Shown here: piece after piece, positions 19,022 through 29,950 of the stretch
Position numbering within the stretch: the stretch's first letter is position 1
Layout of the letters: every line of letters begins with the position of its first letter
Notes under the pieces: model-generated
What the model saw: the letters and a program-made list of their open reading frames with translations, nothing else
The model's database searches: none
Told to the model about the DNA's origin: nothing
Position numbers and translations under genes: made by a program
NCBI GenBank assembly: GCA_030844895.1
Contig: CM061229.1
Coordinates: forward strand, 106,824,975 to 106,888,974
Origin: Ambrosia x helenae
Taxonomy: Eukaryota; Streptophyta; Magnoliopsida; Asterales; Asteraceae
Reading direction: 5' to 3'
DNA: 64,000 bases

Positions 19022-22000
19022 ATGTCTGGTGCTCGCGGTGGTGGACGTCGTGGTGGAGGCGGTGGCCGTGCTGGCGGCGGTGGTCGTGCCGGAGGCGGTG
19101 GTCGTGGGAACATCAACATGACCCAAGCCGAACTGAACAACTTGCTCCAGCAGCAAGTGAACATGGCTATGGCTAATTTCCAGGCTGGAATTAATGCCAT
19201 GGGTGGTGAGTTGATTTTTGTTGACCTTGCCTCATTTTGGGTTTCGTGTCCTTTCGTTTGTGTTTTACTCGTGTACCGTGTTACAGATGTTGGTGCCAAT
19301 CCACCCCCACCTCAGTGCTCTTATAAGAAGTTTAGGGACTGTCAGCCCCATAACTTCGCTGGAACTGAGGGAGCGGTGGGACTGCTCCGATGGCTGGAGA
19401 AGGTGGAATCTGTGTTTGTTATGTGTAACTGTCCTGCTGGGGACCGAGTGAAGTACGCTACCGCGACATTTGAGGGGCCTGCATTGTCGTGGTGGAATGC
19501 TACTACTCAGAACATGGGATTGGGAGAGGCTATTGCTATGCCTTGGGCAGAGTTTGTGCAGCTTTTGAGAGGTGAGTATTGTCCGAGGGAGGAGATACAG
19601 AAGTTGGAGCACGAGGTCTGGAGTTTCAAGATGGTTGGGTCGGAGATTGAGGAGTACACTGTGAGGAGGAACGAGCTGGCGGTGTTGTGTCCTGACTTAC
19701 ACACACCCGAGTACAGGAGGATCGAGCACTATGTGTCTGGACTAGTGCCCGAGATTGCTGGGTTGGTGGCTGCTGGGAATCTTCCCACTATTGCTGAAGT
19801 TGTTCGATCAGCTCATCGGATGACTAACCTGAAGGTAGCGGAAGGCGTTTTGCCTCCCAAGGGTGCTGCTGTGAAGGCTGCTGAGGGGAACAAGAGGAAG
19901 TGGGAGAGTGTGGGGAAGAGTGTGGTGCCAGCTCAGCCGGCGAAGAAGTTTGATACATCTAGGTCTTCTTCTGGGTCGAAGACGGGTGGGTATGTTGGGA
20001 AGCATCCCAAGTGCAACAAGTGTGGTTTTCATCACTCCGGGGGTTGTGATAGGGCTCGTTGTCATCGGTGCCATCAGTTGGGGCACCATGCTAAGGATTG
20101 CAAGGTGACGCTTACCCCAACTCAGACTCCTGCGGCTGCTCCTGCTCCTGCTGCTCAGGGGACTCAGGGGAGGCAGGGGTGTTATAACTGTGGTGACACG
20201 GGGCATTTCAAGCGTGATTGTCCCAAACTGAAGCAGGGCGATAATGGGAGGGGCGGGAACGGTAACGGGAACAATGGCGGCGGAGGCAGGACTGCACGTG
20301 CTTTCGTCATTGGATCTGCAGAGGCTAGGCAGGATCCAGACACAGTTACCGGTACGTTCCTTCTTAATGATCGCTATGTTTCTGTCTTGTTTGATTCTGG
20401 TGCCGATAAGAGTTTCGTATCTTTGGATATTAGTCGATTGCTAGATATAGTACCCACACCTTTAGAGGCTAAGTACTTAATAGAATTGGCTGATGGTAAG
20501 AAAATTGAAGCGACACACACCCTTAGGGAATGTCGCTTGGAACTGTCGGGTTTGTCTTTCCCCATTGACCTTATGCCGGTACCTCTGGGTAGTTTTGATG
20601 TCGTGGTTGGCATGGATTGGCTATCGTTGTATCGCGCGGAGATCGTTTGTTTTGACAAGGTTATTCGGATCCCTCTCCCTGATGGAGAGATTCTTTCGGT
20701 TCGTGGCGAGAAAAGCGGTGCTCCGCTGAGTATCATTTCTAGCATGAAAGCCCGTAAGTATCTTCGGAAGGGCTGTTCGGCCATTCTGGCACTTGTTAAC
20801 ATTTCTTCTGGCGATGAGAAGAAGATCGAGGATATCCCAGTGGTTCGTGACTTTCCTGATGTGTTTCCTGATGATTTACCTGGTCTTCCTCCCCATCGTC
20901 AGGTTGAGTTTGGTATTGATCTCACTCCGGGCGCAGCTCCTATTGCCCGAGCCCCGTATCGTCTTGCACCTCCCGAGATGCAAGAGTTGTCCAGCCAGTT
21001 ACAGGAACTCTTGGAAAAGGGTTTCATTCGACCGAGTTCTTCCCCGTGGGGAGCTCCTATATTGTTTGTGAAGAAGAAGGACGGAAGTCTTCGTATGTGT
21101 ATTGATTATCGTGAGCTGAACAAAGTGACCATCAAAAATCGTTATCCTCTTCCTCGCATTGATGATCTCTTTGACCAGCTTCAGGGCTCTAGCTACTATT
21201 CGAAGATTGATTTGCGGTCCGGATATCACCAGTTGCGCGTCAGGGAAGCTGACATTCAGAAGACTGCTTTTCGCACTCGTTATGGCCATTTTGAGTTCTT
21301 GGTCATGCCTTTTGGCCTCACTAACGCACCAGCGGTGTTCATGGATTTGATGAACCGCGTTTGCAAGCCTTACCTTGATAAGTTCGTCATCGTGTTTATT
21401 GACGACATTCTGATCTATTCCAAGAACAAGGCGGATCATGAGGAACACCTGCGGTTGGTCTTGGAACTTTTCAGACAGGAGCAGTTGTATGCTAAGTTCT
21501 CGAAGTGTGATTTTTGGTTGCGTGAAGTTTAATTCCTAGGACATGTGGTGAATGAACTGGGAATTCATGTCGATCCGGCTAAGATCGAAGCTATTAAAGA
21601 CTGGGGAGCACCAAAGACGCCATCTGAGGTGCGACAATTCCTAGGTCTTGCGGGTTATTATCGTCGTTTCATCGAGGGATTTTCGAAGATCGCTCAACCC
21701 CTCACTGCTCTTACCCAGAAGGATCGAAAGTTCGACTGGGACGAACCACAAGAATCAGCATTTCAGATGCTGAAGCTTAAACTTTGCTCTGCACCTATTT
21801 TATCCTTGCCGGAAGGCACTGATGATTTCGTTGTGTACTGTGATGCTTCTATTCGTGGTCTCGGTTGCGTGTTGATGCAGCGCGGGAAGGTTATTGCTTA
21901 TGCCTCTCGACAACTCAAAGTTCATGAGAAGAACTACACTACTCATGACTTGGAACTGGGAGCAGTGGTCTTTGCGTTGAAAATCTGGAGACATTACTTG

Positions 22001-23698
22001 TACGGTACCAAGTGCGAAGTATATACCGATCACAAGAGTCTTCAGCATATTTTCGACCAGAAGGTGTTGAACATGCGGCAGCGTCGCTGGGTTGAACTCC
22101 TGAACGATTATGACTGTGCCATCAAATACCATCCTGGCAAGGCGAACGTTGTGGCGGACGCCTTGAGCAGGAAGGAGTCTGCGAACCCTCACCGTGTTCG
22201 AGCCTTACAGCTCACCATTCATTCGTCGTTGCCTGACCGGATCCGTTCTGCACAGTTAGAAGCCTTGAAGGAGGAAAACCTTAGGGCTGAGACTATGCAC
22301 AGTGCTGACAAGCATCTTGAGCTCAGGACTGATGGCTTACACTATTTTGCGGGACGCGTTTGGGTCCCATTGTTCGGGGGATTACGCGAGCTTGTTCTGG
22401 AAGAAGCTCACAAATCCCGGTATTCTATTCACCCTGGCTCCGATAAGATGTATCAGGATTTGAAGATACTTTATTGGTGGCCGAACATGAAAGCTGACAT
22501 AGCTTCTTACGTCAGCAAATGTTTGACTTGTGCTAAAGTCAAGGTGGAGTATCAGAGGCCGTCTGGTCTCCTGCAACAACCAGAGGTTCCAGAATGGAAG
22601 TGGGAACGAATCACGATGGATTTTGTCACCAAACTGCCAAAGTCACCTAGTGGTTATGATATGATTTGGGTGATTGTTGACCGGCTGACAAAATCGGCAC
22701 GTTTTATACCTATTAAGGAAACCGATGGACTCGAGCGGTTAGCTCGACTTTACCTTAAGGAGGTGGTTGCTCGGCACGGGGTGCCTGTTTCTATTATCTC
22801 TGATCGTGATTCTCGTTTCGCTTCGCGTTTCTGGAAGGCTCTGCACAAAGCTTTGGGTACTCAGTTGGATATGAGTACGGCTTATCATCCGCAAACTTAT
22901 GGACAGAGTGAGCGGACGATTCAAACCTTGGAAGACATGCTTCGGGCATGTGTTATCGATTTTGGCAAAAGTTGGGAGATCCACCTGCCGTTAGTAGAGT
23001 TCTCCTACAACAACAGCTATCACTCTAGCATCAAGGCAGCTCCGTTCGAGGCTCTTTACGGACGGAAATGTCGATCACCACTTTGTTGGGCCGAGGTGGG
23101 CGAGAGCCAGCTCACTGGTCCGGAACTCGTGTACGAAACTTCGGAGAAAATCGTACAGATCCGTCAACGTTTGGCTGCTGCACGGGATCGTCAGAAGAGC
23201 TATGCCGATCGCCGTCGAAAACCTTTAGAGTTCCAGGTTGGGGACAAGGTACTTCTGAAAGTTTCACCATGGAAGGGCGTCATACGCTTTGGAAAGCGTG
23301 GCAAGCTTAACCCTCGTTATGTCGGACCGTTCGCAATCCTGGATCGGATTGGACCGGTGGCATACAGACTTGACTTACCGGCGGAGCTCGGTAGTGTACA
23401 CAACGTCTTCCATGTGTCTAACCTGAAGAAGTGTTTGGCTGATGAATCTCTCATTGTACCACTGGAAGAGATCAAGGTTGATGATCGTCTTCGCATTGTG
23501 GAGGAACCTGTCGAGATTCTCAACTACAAGATTCGTAGCCTTCGTCGGAGTAAAATCCGCATCGTTAAAGTCCGATGGAACTCGAACCGTGGACCTGAGT
23601 TCACATGGGAACGGGAGGATCAGATGAAATCTAAGTATCCTCATCTCTTTCCGAAGCGCGCGTTCGAATCGAGGCATGTTACTGCTGAAGCGGAATGA
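19022..23698 (+). CDS. gag-pol: Element E Gag-Pol polyprotein with chromodomain (one in-frame stop)
   Basis: A single frame. The N-terminus is Gly/Arg-rich (MSGARGGGRRGG), and residue numbers here include a short intron. The Gag core is at about 95-270. Two zinc knuckles follow: CHRCHQLGHHAKDC near 347 and CYNCGDTGHFKRDC near 387. Protease DSGADKSF is near 456 and reverse transcriptase ends with FIDDILIYSK near 792. RNase H CDASIRGLG is near 940. Integrase zinc region and core (YWWPNMKAD, MDFVTKLP, ISDRDSRF, GQSERTIQT) span about 1,125-1,300. A chromodomain-type C-terminus is at about 1,497-1,540 (KIRIVKVRW, EFTWERED). The chromodomain and order PR-RT-RH-INT place it in the chromoviruses, probably Tekay. 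A stop codon at 21,530-21,532 interrupts the RT/RNase H connection; the frame is otherwise open. Confidence 0.92.
19206..19286 (+). other. Putative intron inside gag of E
   Basis: G|GTGAGTTG ... GTGTTACAG|AT, 81 bp, T-rich. It sits at the same codon and phase (after ATG GGT G) as a 79-bp GT-AG segment in D, where removal is needed to keep the frame. In E the length is a multiple of three and no stop occurs, so the frame reads through. Confidence 0.65.
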
Positions 23699-23833
23699 AT
23701 CTCGGGTCGAGATTCCTTTCAACGTGAGGATGATGTGACATCCGGTAAGTTTCTTTTGTTCTGTCCTTTTCGTTTCTTTCTTTTTGGGCTTTGCGCAATT
23801 TTCGGGACGAAAATTCTTTCAATGTGGGGATGA
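23699..23833 (+). other. Element E duplicated hairpin and polypurine tract
   Basis: First copy: GAATCTCG-GGT-CGAGATTC, then GTGAGGATGATG running into TGTGACATCCGG. Second copy: AATTTTCG-GGA-CGAAAATT, then GTGGGGATGATG running into the true 3' LTR. Both stems are 8 bp and differ by paired substitutions. Confidence 0.8.
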
Positions 23834-26350
23834 TGTGACACCCGGCATGTTCGGCTTAAACATATTAGTAACATCTAAGTCTACCTTAGCGAGAAACGTT
23901 TATAAACAAACTTAACTGGGTTAGTTGAGTCGGGTCAAGTTAGGATTGTCCAGGGTACAATGATCTGGAGGATCATTGGGAGTCGTTTTGGTAATACACT
24001 AGTACCGGGTTCCGTTGTTGGTGACGTTACATGAACTAATTAAGTATATGTGTAGATTATGGGTTGTATGGTGGATTATATACATAGATATGTTTATATG
24101 ATGTGTAAATGATTATCTGTGCCTAAATGTGTTAAATATGGACTAAGGATGCATGCTTATGTGTTAGGATGTGTTAGAATGCGTTAAACACGACAAACTG
24201 GAAAACTAGTTAAAAAGGGACTCTGGTTCGACCACTTCGAGTGGTCGAAGGAGAGGAAAAATGTCTGGTTCGACCCATGCAAGTGGGCAAACCAGGGAAG
24301 TAGAATTTGAGGAATTTCCTTCGACCAAACAAGTCTCATTCGACCCTGTGAAAGGGGCGAAGGAGACTACATTCGACCAATGTGTTGGTGCGAAGGAAGA
24401 TTAGTATAAATACCAACCTTTGTCATTTTTCATCATTTCACAAACCCTAACCGTCCCAAAACGCTCTCAAACGATCTTAAACACTAAGGTAGGAGTTTTT
24501 GCTCTTCTTTTTCATAATCTAACCAATCTACAACATCTAAACAAGAATCCAAGGTGTGTTCATAATCCTAAACCTTTTTAAAAGCATTTTAATTCGTTTT
24601 CATCTAACCCTAATTGTCCAGATCTGTTCTAAAGGTGTTTTTATGATTAAAAAACCTTTTAAACATCTTTCTAAATCAAAACATGATCATTTAACATAGG
24701 TTTTCATAATGAATAACATGTGTTAGTTGTGTGATTATGTGGTGTTATGTGTTATTCACTGATTTGCTGGTATATCTATGATAGAAACATGATATAGGAT
24801 TGTTGTAAATGATTGGATTATGGTTGTCTAGGGTTAGGATTGGGTATATTGATATTTGGGGGTTTTATGGGATTAATACTTGATGCATGAATATTTATGA
24901 TCAATAGAATGAATAAGAAAGATCGGATAATCGACAAACTGAGTATTTTAAGCTAAACATGAATTGATTTCAAAAGTTTCCAAATTGGGTAAATAATCCA
25001 TGCATGAAAGTGATGTTTCCATAATCTTTACCATTTTGGGAAAGGGCTGAAACGAACGTATTATCGGGGGAAATCGATGGGGTTTTGTAGGGATAAGTTA
25101 TTCATGCTTGACTGCTGTGTTTGATGATGTTTCGGGTCGTTTTGAATGTGTTTGAAGCGTTTTTAGGAAAAATCATACAACAGGGGCGAACCTGGCCTCC
25201 TTCGACCAGTCGATGGTGCGAAGGAGGGATCCAGGGTCGAACCTGGCTTTTTATTGGACGAATGTGATGAAACGGGCGAAGGAAGCATCAAACGGTCGAA
25301 CGAGATGTAAAAAGGTGCGAAGGAGATAAAAAGGTGCGAAGGAGACTTAAAACTGACTGGTTCGACCGTTCTGATGCAGAAATGAGATTTTTGATACAAA
25401 CTAAGTGTTTTATGCTTAAACCTTGTGTGTAATCTATGTGTACTTGATTAGTTAGGGTAACGGGTCACCAACGGGATGTCGGGTCGGTCTAGTGTGTCGG
25501 TTAAACATTTAAACACGTTTTAAATCATACTTGGTTACGATCTGGACAATCGGGGACTAGATAACCTTGTGGTTATTAGTCGGAACGCTTATGTGAACAT
25601 TTTGATAGATCTCCGGTAGAGGGATTATCAAGGGCTAAACATCTTTACTTATATTTGAAGAACGCTACTTAAGGTGAGTTCACGGCCCCACTTTTACTGC
25701 TTTAACTTTTGGGGGAGAAAACATGCGCTAAACTGTTTTGGTAACATATGTCATACTATGGTTTTAACCTTATATTGCTATACGATCTTTTGGAAAGTCC
25801 CGGGGGAAACCATGAATGTGCGGGTTTGCACAACGGGGGAAATGTGGATAGATCTATTGGGCGTGACCTGCCCCACTCGTCGGCTTGGAGGGCCGGGCGG
25901 GTGCATATTGTCTCGAACAGGTACATTGGTATCATGCTGAACATACGGGCTGCTTAAACATGCTGAACATTGCTAAACGTGTCTAGTAATGGTTTCCAAT
26001 CGTAGTAGTAATGAAACATACGCCTAGCTAGCGTACTTGGTAACATTGATATAGTATGGACATGGTAACACTTTGGTAACATTTTTGAACAAACCTGTGA
26101 ACTCACCAGCATTATATGTTGACAGCTTTTTGGCATGTTTTTCTCAGGTCGCTAAGGTAGCAATGAACGGGACTAGGCGCACGGGTCTGCATTGGCGTCT
26201 AGATTTTAGTGCACGTTTTGTAATAAGTGTCTTGGATACTTGGGAACACTGTTTTGTAGAGATTAAATTCTTTAAATGCTTCCGCTTATGAAATTTATGT
26301 TTTTGGGTTTACGTACTTCATATAGTGTCGTTTATTGTGATCGTTGACTT
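23834..26350 (+). repeat. Element E 3' LTR, truncated by 63 bp
   Basis: Matches 15,920-18,436 base for base in length. The terminal segment, including the inverted TGTGACA end, is absent and is replaced at 26,351 by leader sequence of element F. Confidence 0.92.
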
Positions 26351-26437
26351 TATTCCTTTGGTCTTAAAATTTTACCTTCCTATTTGGTGGATTATTCTAC
26401 ACTCGAAGACGCTCGTATACCACAAACGAAAGGAAAT

Positions 26438-26704
26438 CACCGAAATAGGTGTGAAACCCTCACTTTGGTGATAACTTTCAATCCGCGTAAATTCTTTGTT
26501 TTTTTTTTTTTTTTTTTTTTTTTTTGAAACTACACCAAGATAGGAGTGATATCCTCACCTTGGTGGAAATTTCACAATTCTCATTCTAGTGGACACTACC
26601 AATTGAAGGTTAGAATTAATTTTCTTACCATGTTGGGCAAAGTGTACAAACCACACTCAAAGAAACGACATCGCTAAGATAGGAGTGAAATCCGCAACTT
26701 AGCG
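26438..26704 (+). other. Three tandem 33-nt hairpins with conserved loop in F leader
   Basis: Hairpins at 26,438-26,470, 26,533-26,565 and 26,672-26,704 are each exactly 33 nt. The 7-bp stems are CACCGAA/TTTGGTG, CACCAAG/CTTGGTG and CGCTAAG/CTTAGCG. The loop resembles ATAGGAGTGAAATCC and contains a small inner stem (GGT/ACC or GGA/TCC). Each is followed by a TTTCA-containing stretch. A poly-T run (26,502-26,525) lies between the first two. Confidence 0.75.
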
Positions 26705-27393
26705 ACTAGTTTCAATCCTTGATATTTTTTTTAAATCTCGCCAAAGTCTCAAATTTACTAATGACAAGAAACATGTAGTAACTGGAAGGGTAAATACCGT
26801 TAACCGCAAGTTCGGCGAGAGTATTTCCACCTATTAGGCCAAAGCATGTTTTCAAATTCAAAGGTAAATTCGAACCACTTTGGTTAGTCTTAGTTCCGTT
26901 CCGGAACACTCCAATTGCTTACTTAAAACAAGCCTCTCATTTTATGTTAATATTACTTTCAATGTTGTTTTCATGCTATGTTTTCACTACATATATTCGA
27001 TTTAATTTTTTTTACTACTCGCAAATGCTCTCAAGACTCGCATTTACAATCTACTCTTGCGATCTCCAAACAATACTAATAATCGCAACCAACGTAAATC
27101 AAAACTCCTTTATGTTAACTAAGTGCACTATACTTGCTTATACATACGTGTTACGCTATTTGAACAATGTGAAACTTGCATTCTATACGTGTAACTTGAA
27201 CGTGCATACTAAATCTATGAGAACAACTTGAGCGTATGTATTTGTTTATCTAAATTTGCATCAATTTCACCGATCTAATCTTACCTGTAAGCTTTTCATT
27301 GTTAACCAAAATTCTAGTAACTTATTTTCTAAATTCAAAAGTCACCTTGTTTAAAAACGCTTTTACAAATTTTCCTATGTATAATTCTCGTAG

Positions 27394-27981
27394 ATGTCTT
27401 CCCGTCTCAACAGCATCGACCTCAACCAACTGGCAAGTCTTATTTCCCAAGAACTAGTCAAGATCCTCCCTAACCTAGAGACACCAACAAACCCAATTCC
27501 AAACCCCGGCGATACCATCCAGGATAGCACAAACCATGTAGATATTAAACCTTCTACCCATACCCCTACCAAACAAACGAAAAAGGATAACCGAAAACGC
27601 AAAAACCTCAAACGAAACCACACTTCAACAACTCTTAAGACTCCGAATTCCAACAACAAGCAGTACCGTGGAACTTTTCCGCTATGCGACAGTTGTAAAT
27701 ATCACCATCCCACTCACACCCAATGCCGCATATGCGCCAACTGTGATGCATATGGTCATTTAGCCAAAACATGTCGCCACACCACTAAACCACGACCCGA
27801 ACAACCTACTAGTACTACCTTATTCACTAAATCCAATGGATGGATATGCTCCGAGTGCAACGACCCAACCCATGGGCGCAACCAGTGCCCAAGACTTGCC
27901 ATGGTGATCTACGATGCTGGAATACCCACTCACCACACTAAAGAAAGATTGACTTTTCTTTTCTTGAAAAAAAATGAATGA
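27394..27981 (+). CDS. Element F short Gag: N-terminus fused to zinc knuckles, capsid core missing
   Basis: 195 residues. The start (LNQLASLISQELVKILPNL) resembles the N-terminal helix of the A and C Gags. A Lys/Arg-rich linker follows, then CDSCKYHHPTHTQC and the knuckle CANCDAYGHLAKTC. The end has CSECNDPTHGRNQC. The roughly 170-residue Gag core present in A (TGLLQWF to AATLTD) is absent, yet the frame is open. It is probably an RNA-binding remnant that cannot build a capsid by itself. It may be translated or may simply not yet have decayed. Confidence 0.75.
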   Translation: MSSRLNSIDLNQLASLISQELVKILPNLETPTNPIPNPGDTIQDSTNHVDIKPSTHTPTKQTKKDNRKRKNLKRNHTSTTLKTPNSNNKQYRGTFPLCDSCKYHHPTHTQCRICANCDAYGHLAKTCRHTTKPRPEQPTSTTLFTKSNGWICSECNDPTHGRNQCPRLAMVIYDAGIPTHHTKERLTFLFLKKNE

Positions 27982-29950
27982 GAATTTCCTTATGTAATGT
28001 TTTCAAGAAATTGTTCGGATGTGAAATTTTCCTTTTTATGAAATACCATCGTTGTCCTAGTTTACAATCATAATTTATCGGCAAAACTCAAACATCGCAA
28101 AACTCTTTTATCCTCGCGCACAATCATTTTCAAAATTTTTGAACAAAATTCTTCCTACTATTTCTAAGAGGATGCTTATCCTTCTATAAAATCCTCACTT
28201 TCAAACCACTAACAAATGAGTGCGTCGAGTCTGTATGACAAACAAGTTTCTAAATGGTAAAAGTGTTTAAAAAAAATTTCTTTTGTAAACAGGACTTGTG
28301 AGCAAAGACACGCTAAATCAAATAATCTACTTCTTTATAATCCCAAAACCTTTTCTCTTGAGATCGTATCACGAGTCAAAATATTCATCAACGCCAAACT
28401 AAAATTGTCAATAAACTATTTTTTCTCGCTTAATAAAATGGATTTTTTTTTATAAATCAAACGATCACATTCGATAAAACTTTTACACTAAAATTTCCCC
28501 ACTTCAATTAAATATGTTTTTCTTTAACATCCAACGGACAAAATTCTTCTACCATCAAACTTGACCCTTAATCTTGAAAAGCTAAAATTGCTCGCGTACC
28601 CATAAACTCAATTTGTAATGAACTCGAATTTTATGTTACCCTCAGTCAAAAAATTTTACACGTTTCCATTAGGAATCCAATTGTCCATTCTCCTGTTTGA
28701 TTTTATACATTTGAACGTAACTACATATGCACAAGTCTACACCATTATGTCATGAAACAATACATCTACTCCAAAAACACATACGGTTAACAACATCAAA
28801 AACTTGCTTAATGCCTTTTCACATTATGTGTTTGCATGTCACATTGCTTGCTATGTTTACAACATCAAAACTGTTTAATGCCTTAGCCTATTGTCTTTTC
28901 CTTTGTGTATAATTACTTTGTGTCCACTAGTGACCCACACATAACTAAGACAAATTATGTGGACCATACGACAATTGGACTAATTACGGGTGCACACGTA
29001 ATTACAAAAATTGGCGTATGGAAAACATAACAAGTCCCAGTGTGTGTAACCTATCATGACTTGAATAACAACACGGATGAGCTATGATAATGGCATGGTG
29101 GATACGCCGCCGGTACGTCCTATACATAAATGTCCTATCATACTACCAAAAGTAGAGTTATTCGTGCCATGAGAAGTTTTGGGTGTCGAGTTAAAATTTT
29201 GACCAACACTTACGCTATTTACCTTTTGTGATACCCTCATGTTATAGTTGCTAGTCTAAATATGCTTACATTATTTATCTTTTATGCATATTATAACCTT
29301 GTTTTGAACCACACTCTATACTATGCAATATCATCCTTGCTATGAATAATCCATACTTGTAATCTCCATCAACTTCTTTTCCTTCCTCTTGCCTTTCCTT
29401 GCTTAATTAGCAATCCTAAATTTATCAAGAATCTCGTTCTAAGTCCCGTAAACTTTGGCCTTAACCTCTAAAAGCATTTATACACTTAAAAACAAGATTC
29501 GTCTCTCACTTTGTTATATTTTCTTGACTAATTATACACTGGATTTCAAAAATAAATAACTATTATGTATTTCGCCAAAAAGCCGTTTTCAAATGGTCCA
29601 ATTTATCGTTTAATTAATCACTTCTAAAAGTTTTCTTTTTCAAATAAAATTTTCGTCCTTGTGCAAACCAAATATCTTTTACTAAAAACTACTCATTCCA
29701 ACATGTAGTCACTTATTATGCTCACATATTTACTATTCGACCCAATTATCCAAGGACATCTCTTTTACAAGCCAAAAATTTCTACTATTTCATATACGTT
29801 ATGCCGTATAATTACTTATTAATCGCGTTATTTTTACTTTTCATGTATTTTAAATTCTATACTTAACAAATTCCAAGTTCGCCTTTATTCGCTTCTTTTA
29901 TGTTACTCCTACCAATTCGTGACGAGTCGTCATTAAAATTTATCCTATTC
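27982..29950 (+). other. Element F noncoding interior
   Basis: AT-rich with no recognisable gene. The start of the 3' LTR is uncertain. TGTGATACCCTCATG at 29,227 looks like an LTR start but lacks a polypurine tract. A decayed hairpin-like AATTCGTGACGAGT near 29,918 suggests a start near 29,950 instead. Confidence 0.5.

Larger units (their letters stand above)
15920..26350 (+). mobile_element. Element E: autonomous-type Ty3/gypsy chromovirus (Tekay-like), 3' end truncated
   Basis: 5' LTR 15,920-18,499, primer site 18,503, one gag-pol frame 19,022-23,698 and a 3' LTR from 23,834. The last 63 bp of the 3' LTR are missing: similarity to the 5' LTR stops at 26,350 and element F sequence follows. 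The LTRs align over about 2,517 bp without a length change and with only about ten substitutions by eye, so the insertion is recent. The 5-bp left flank (tgtac) has no right partner because of the truncation. Confidence 0.92.
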
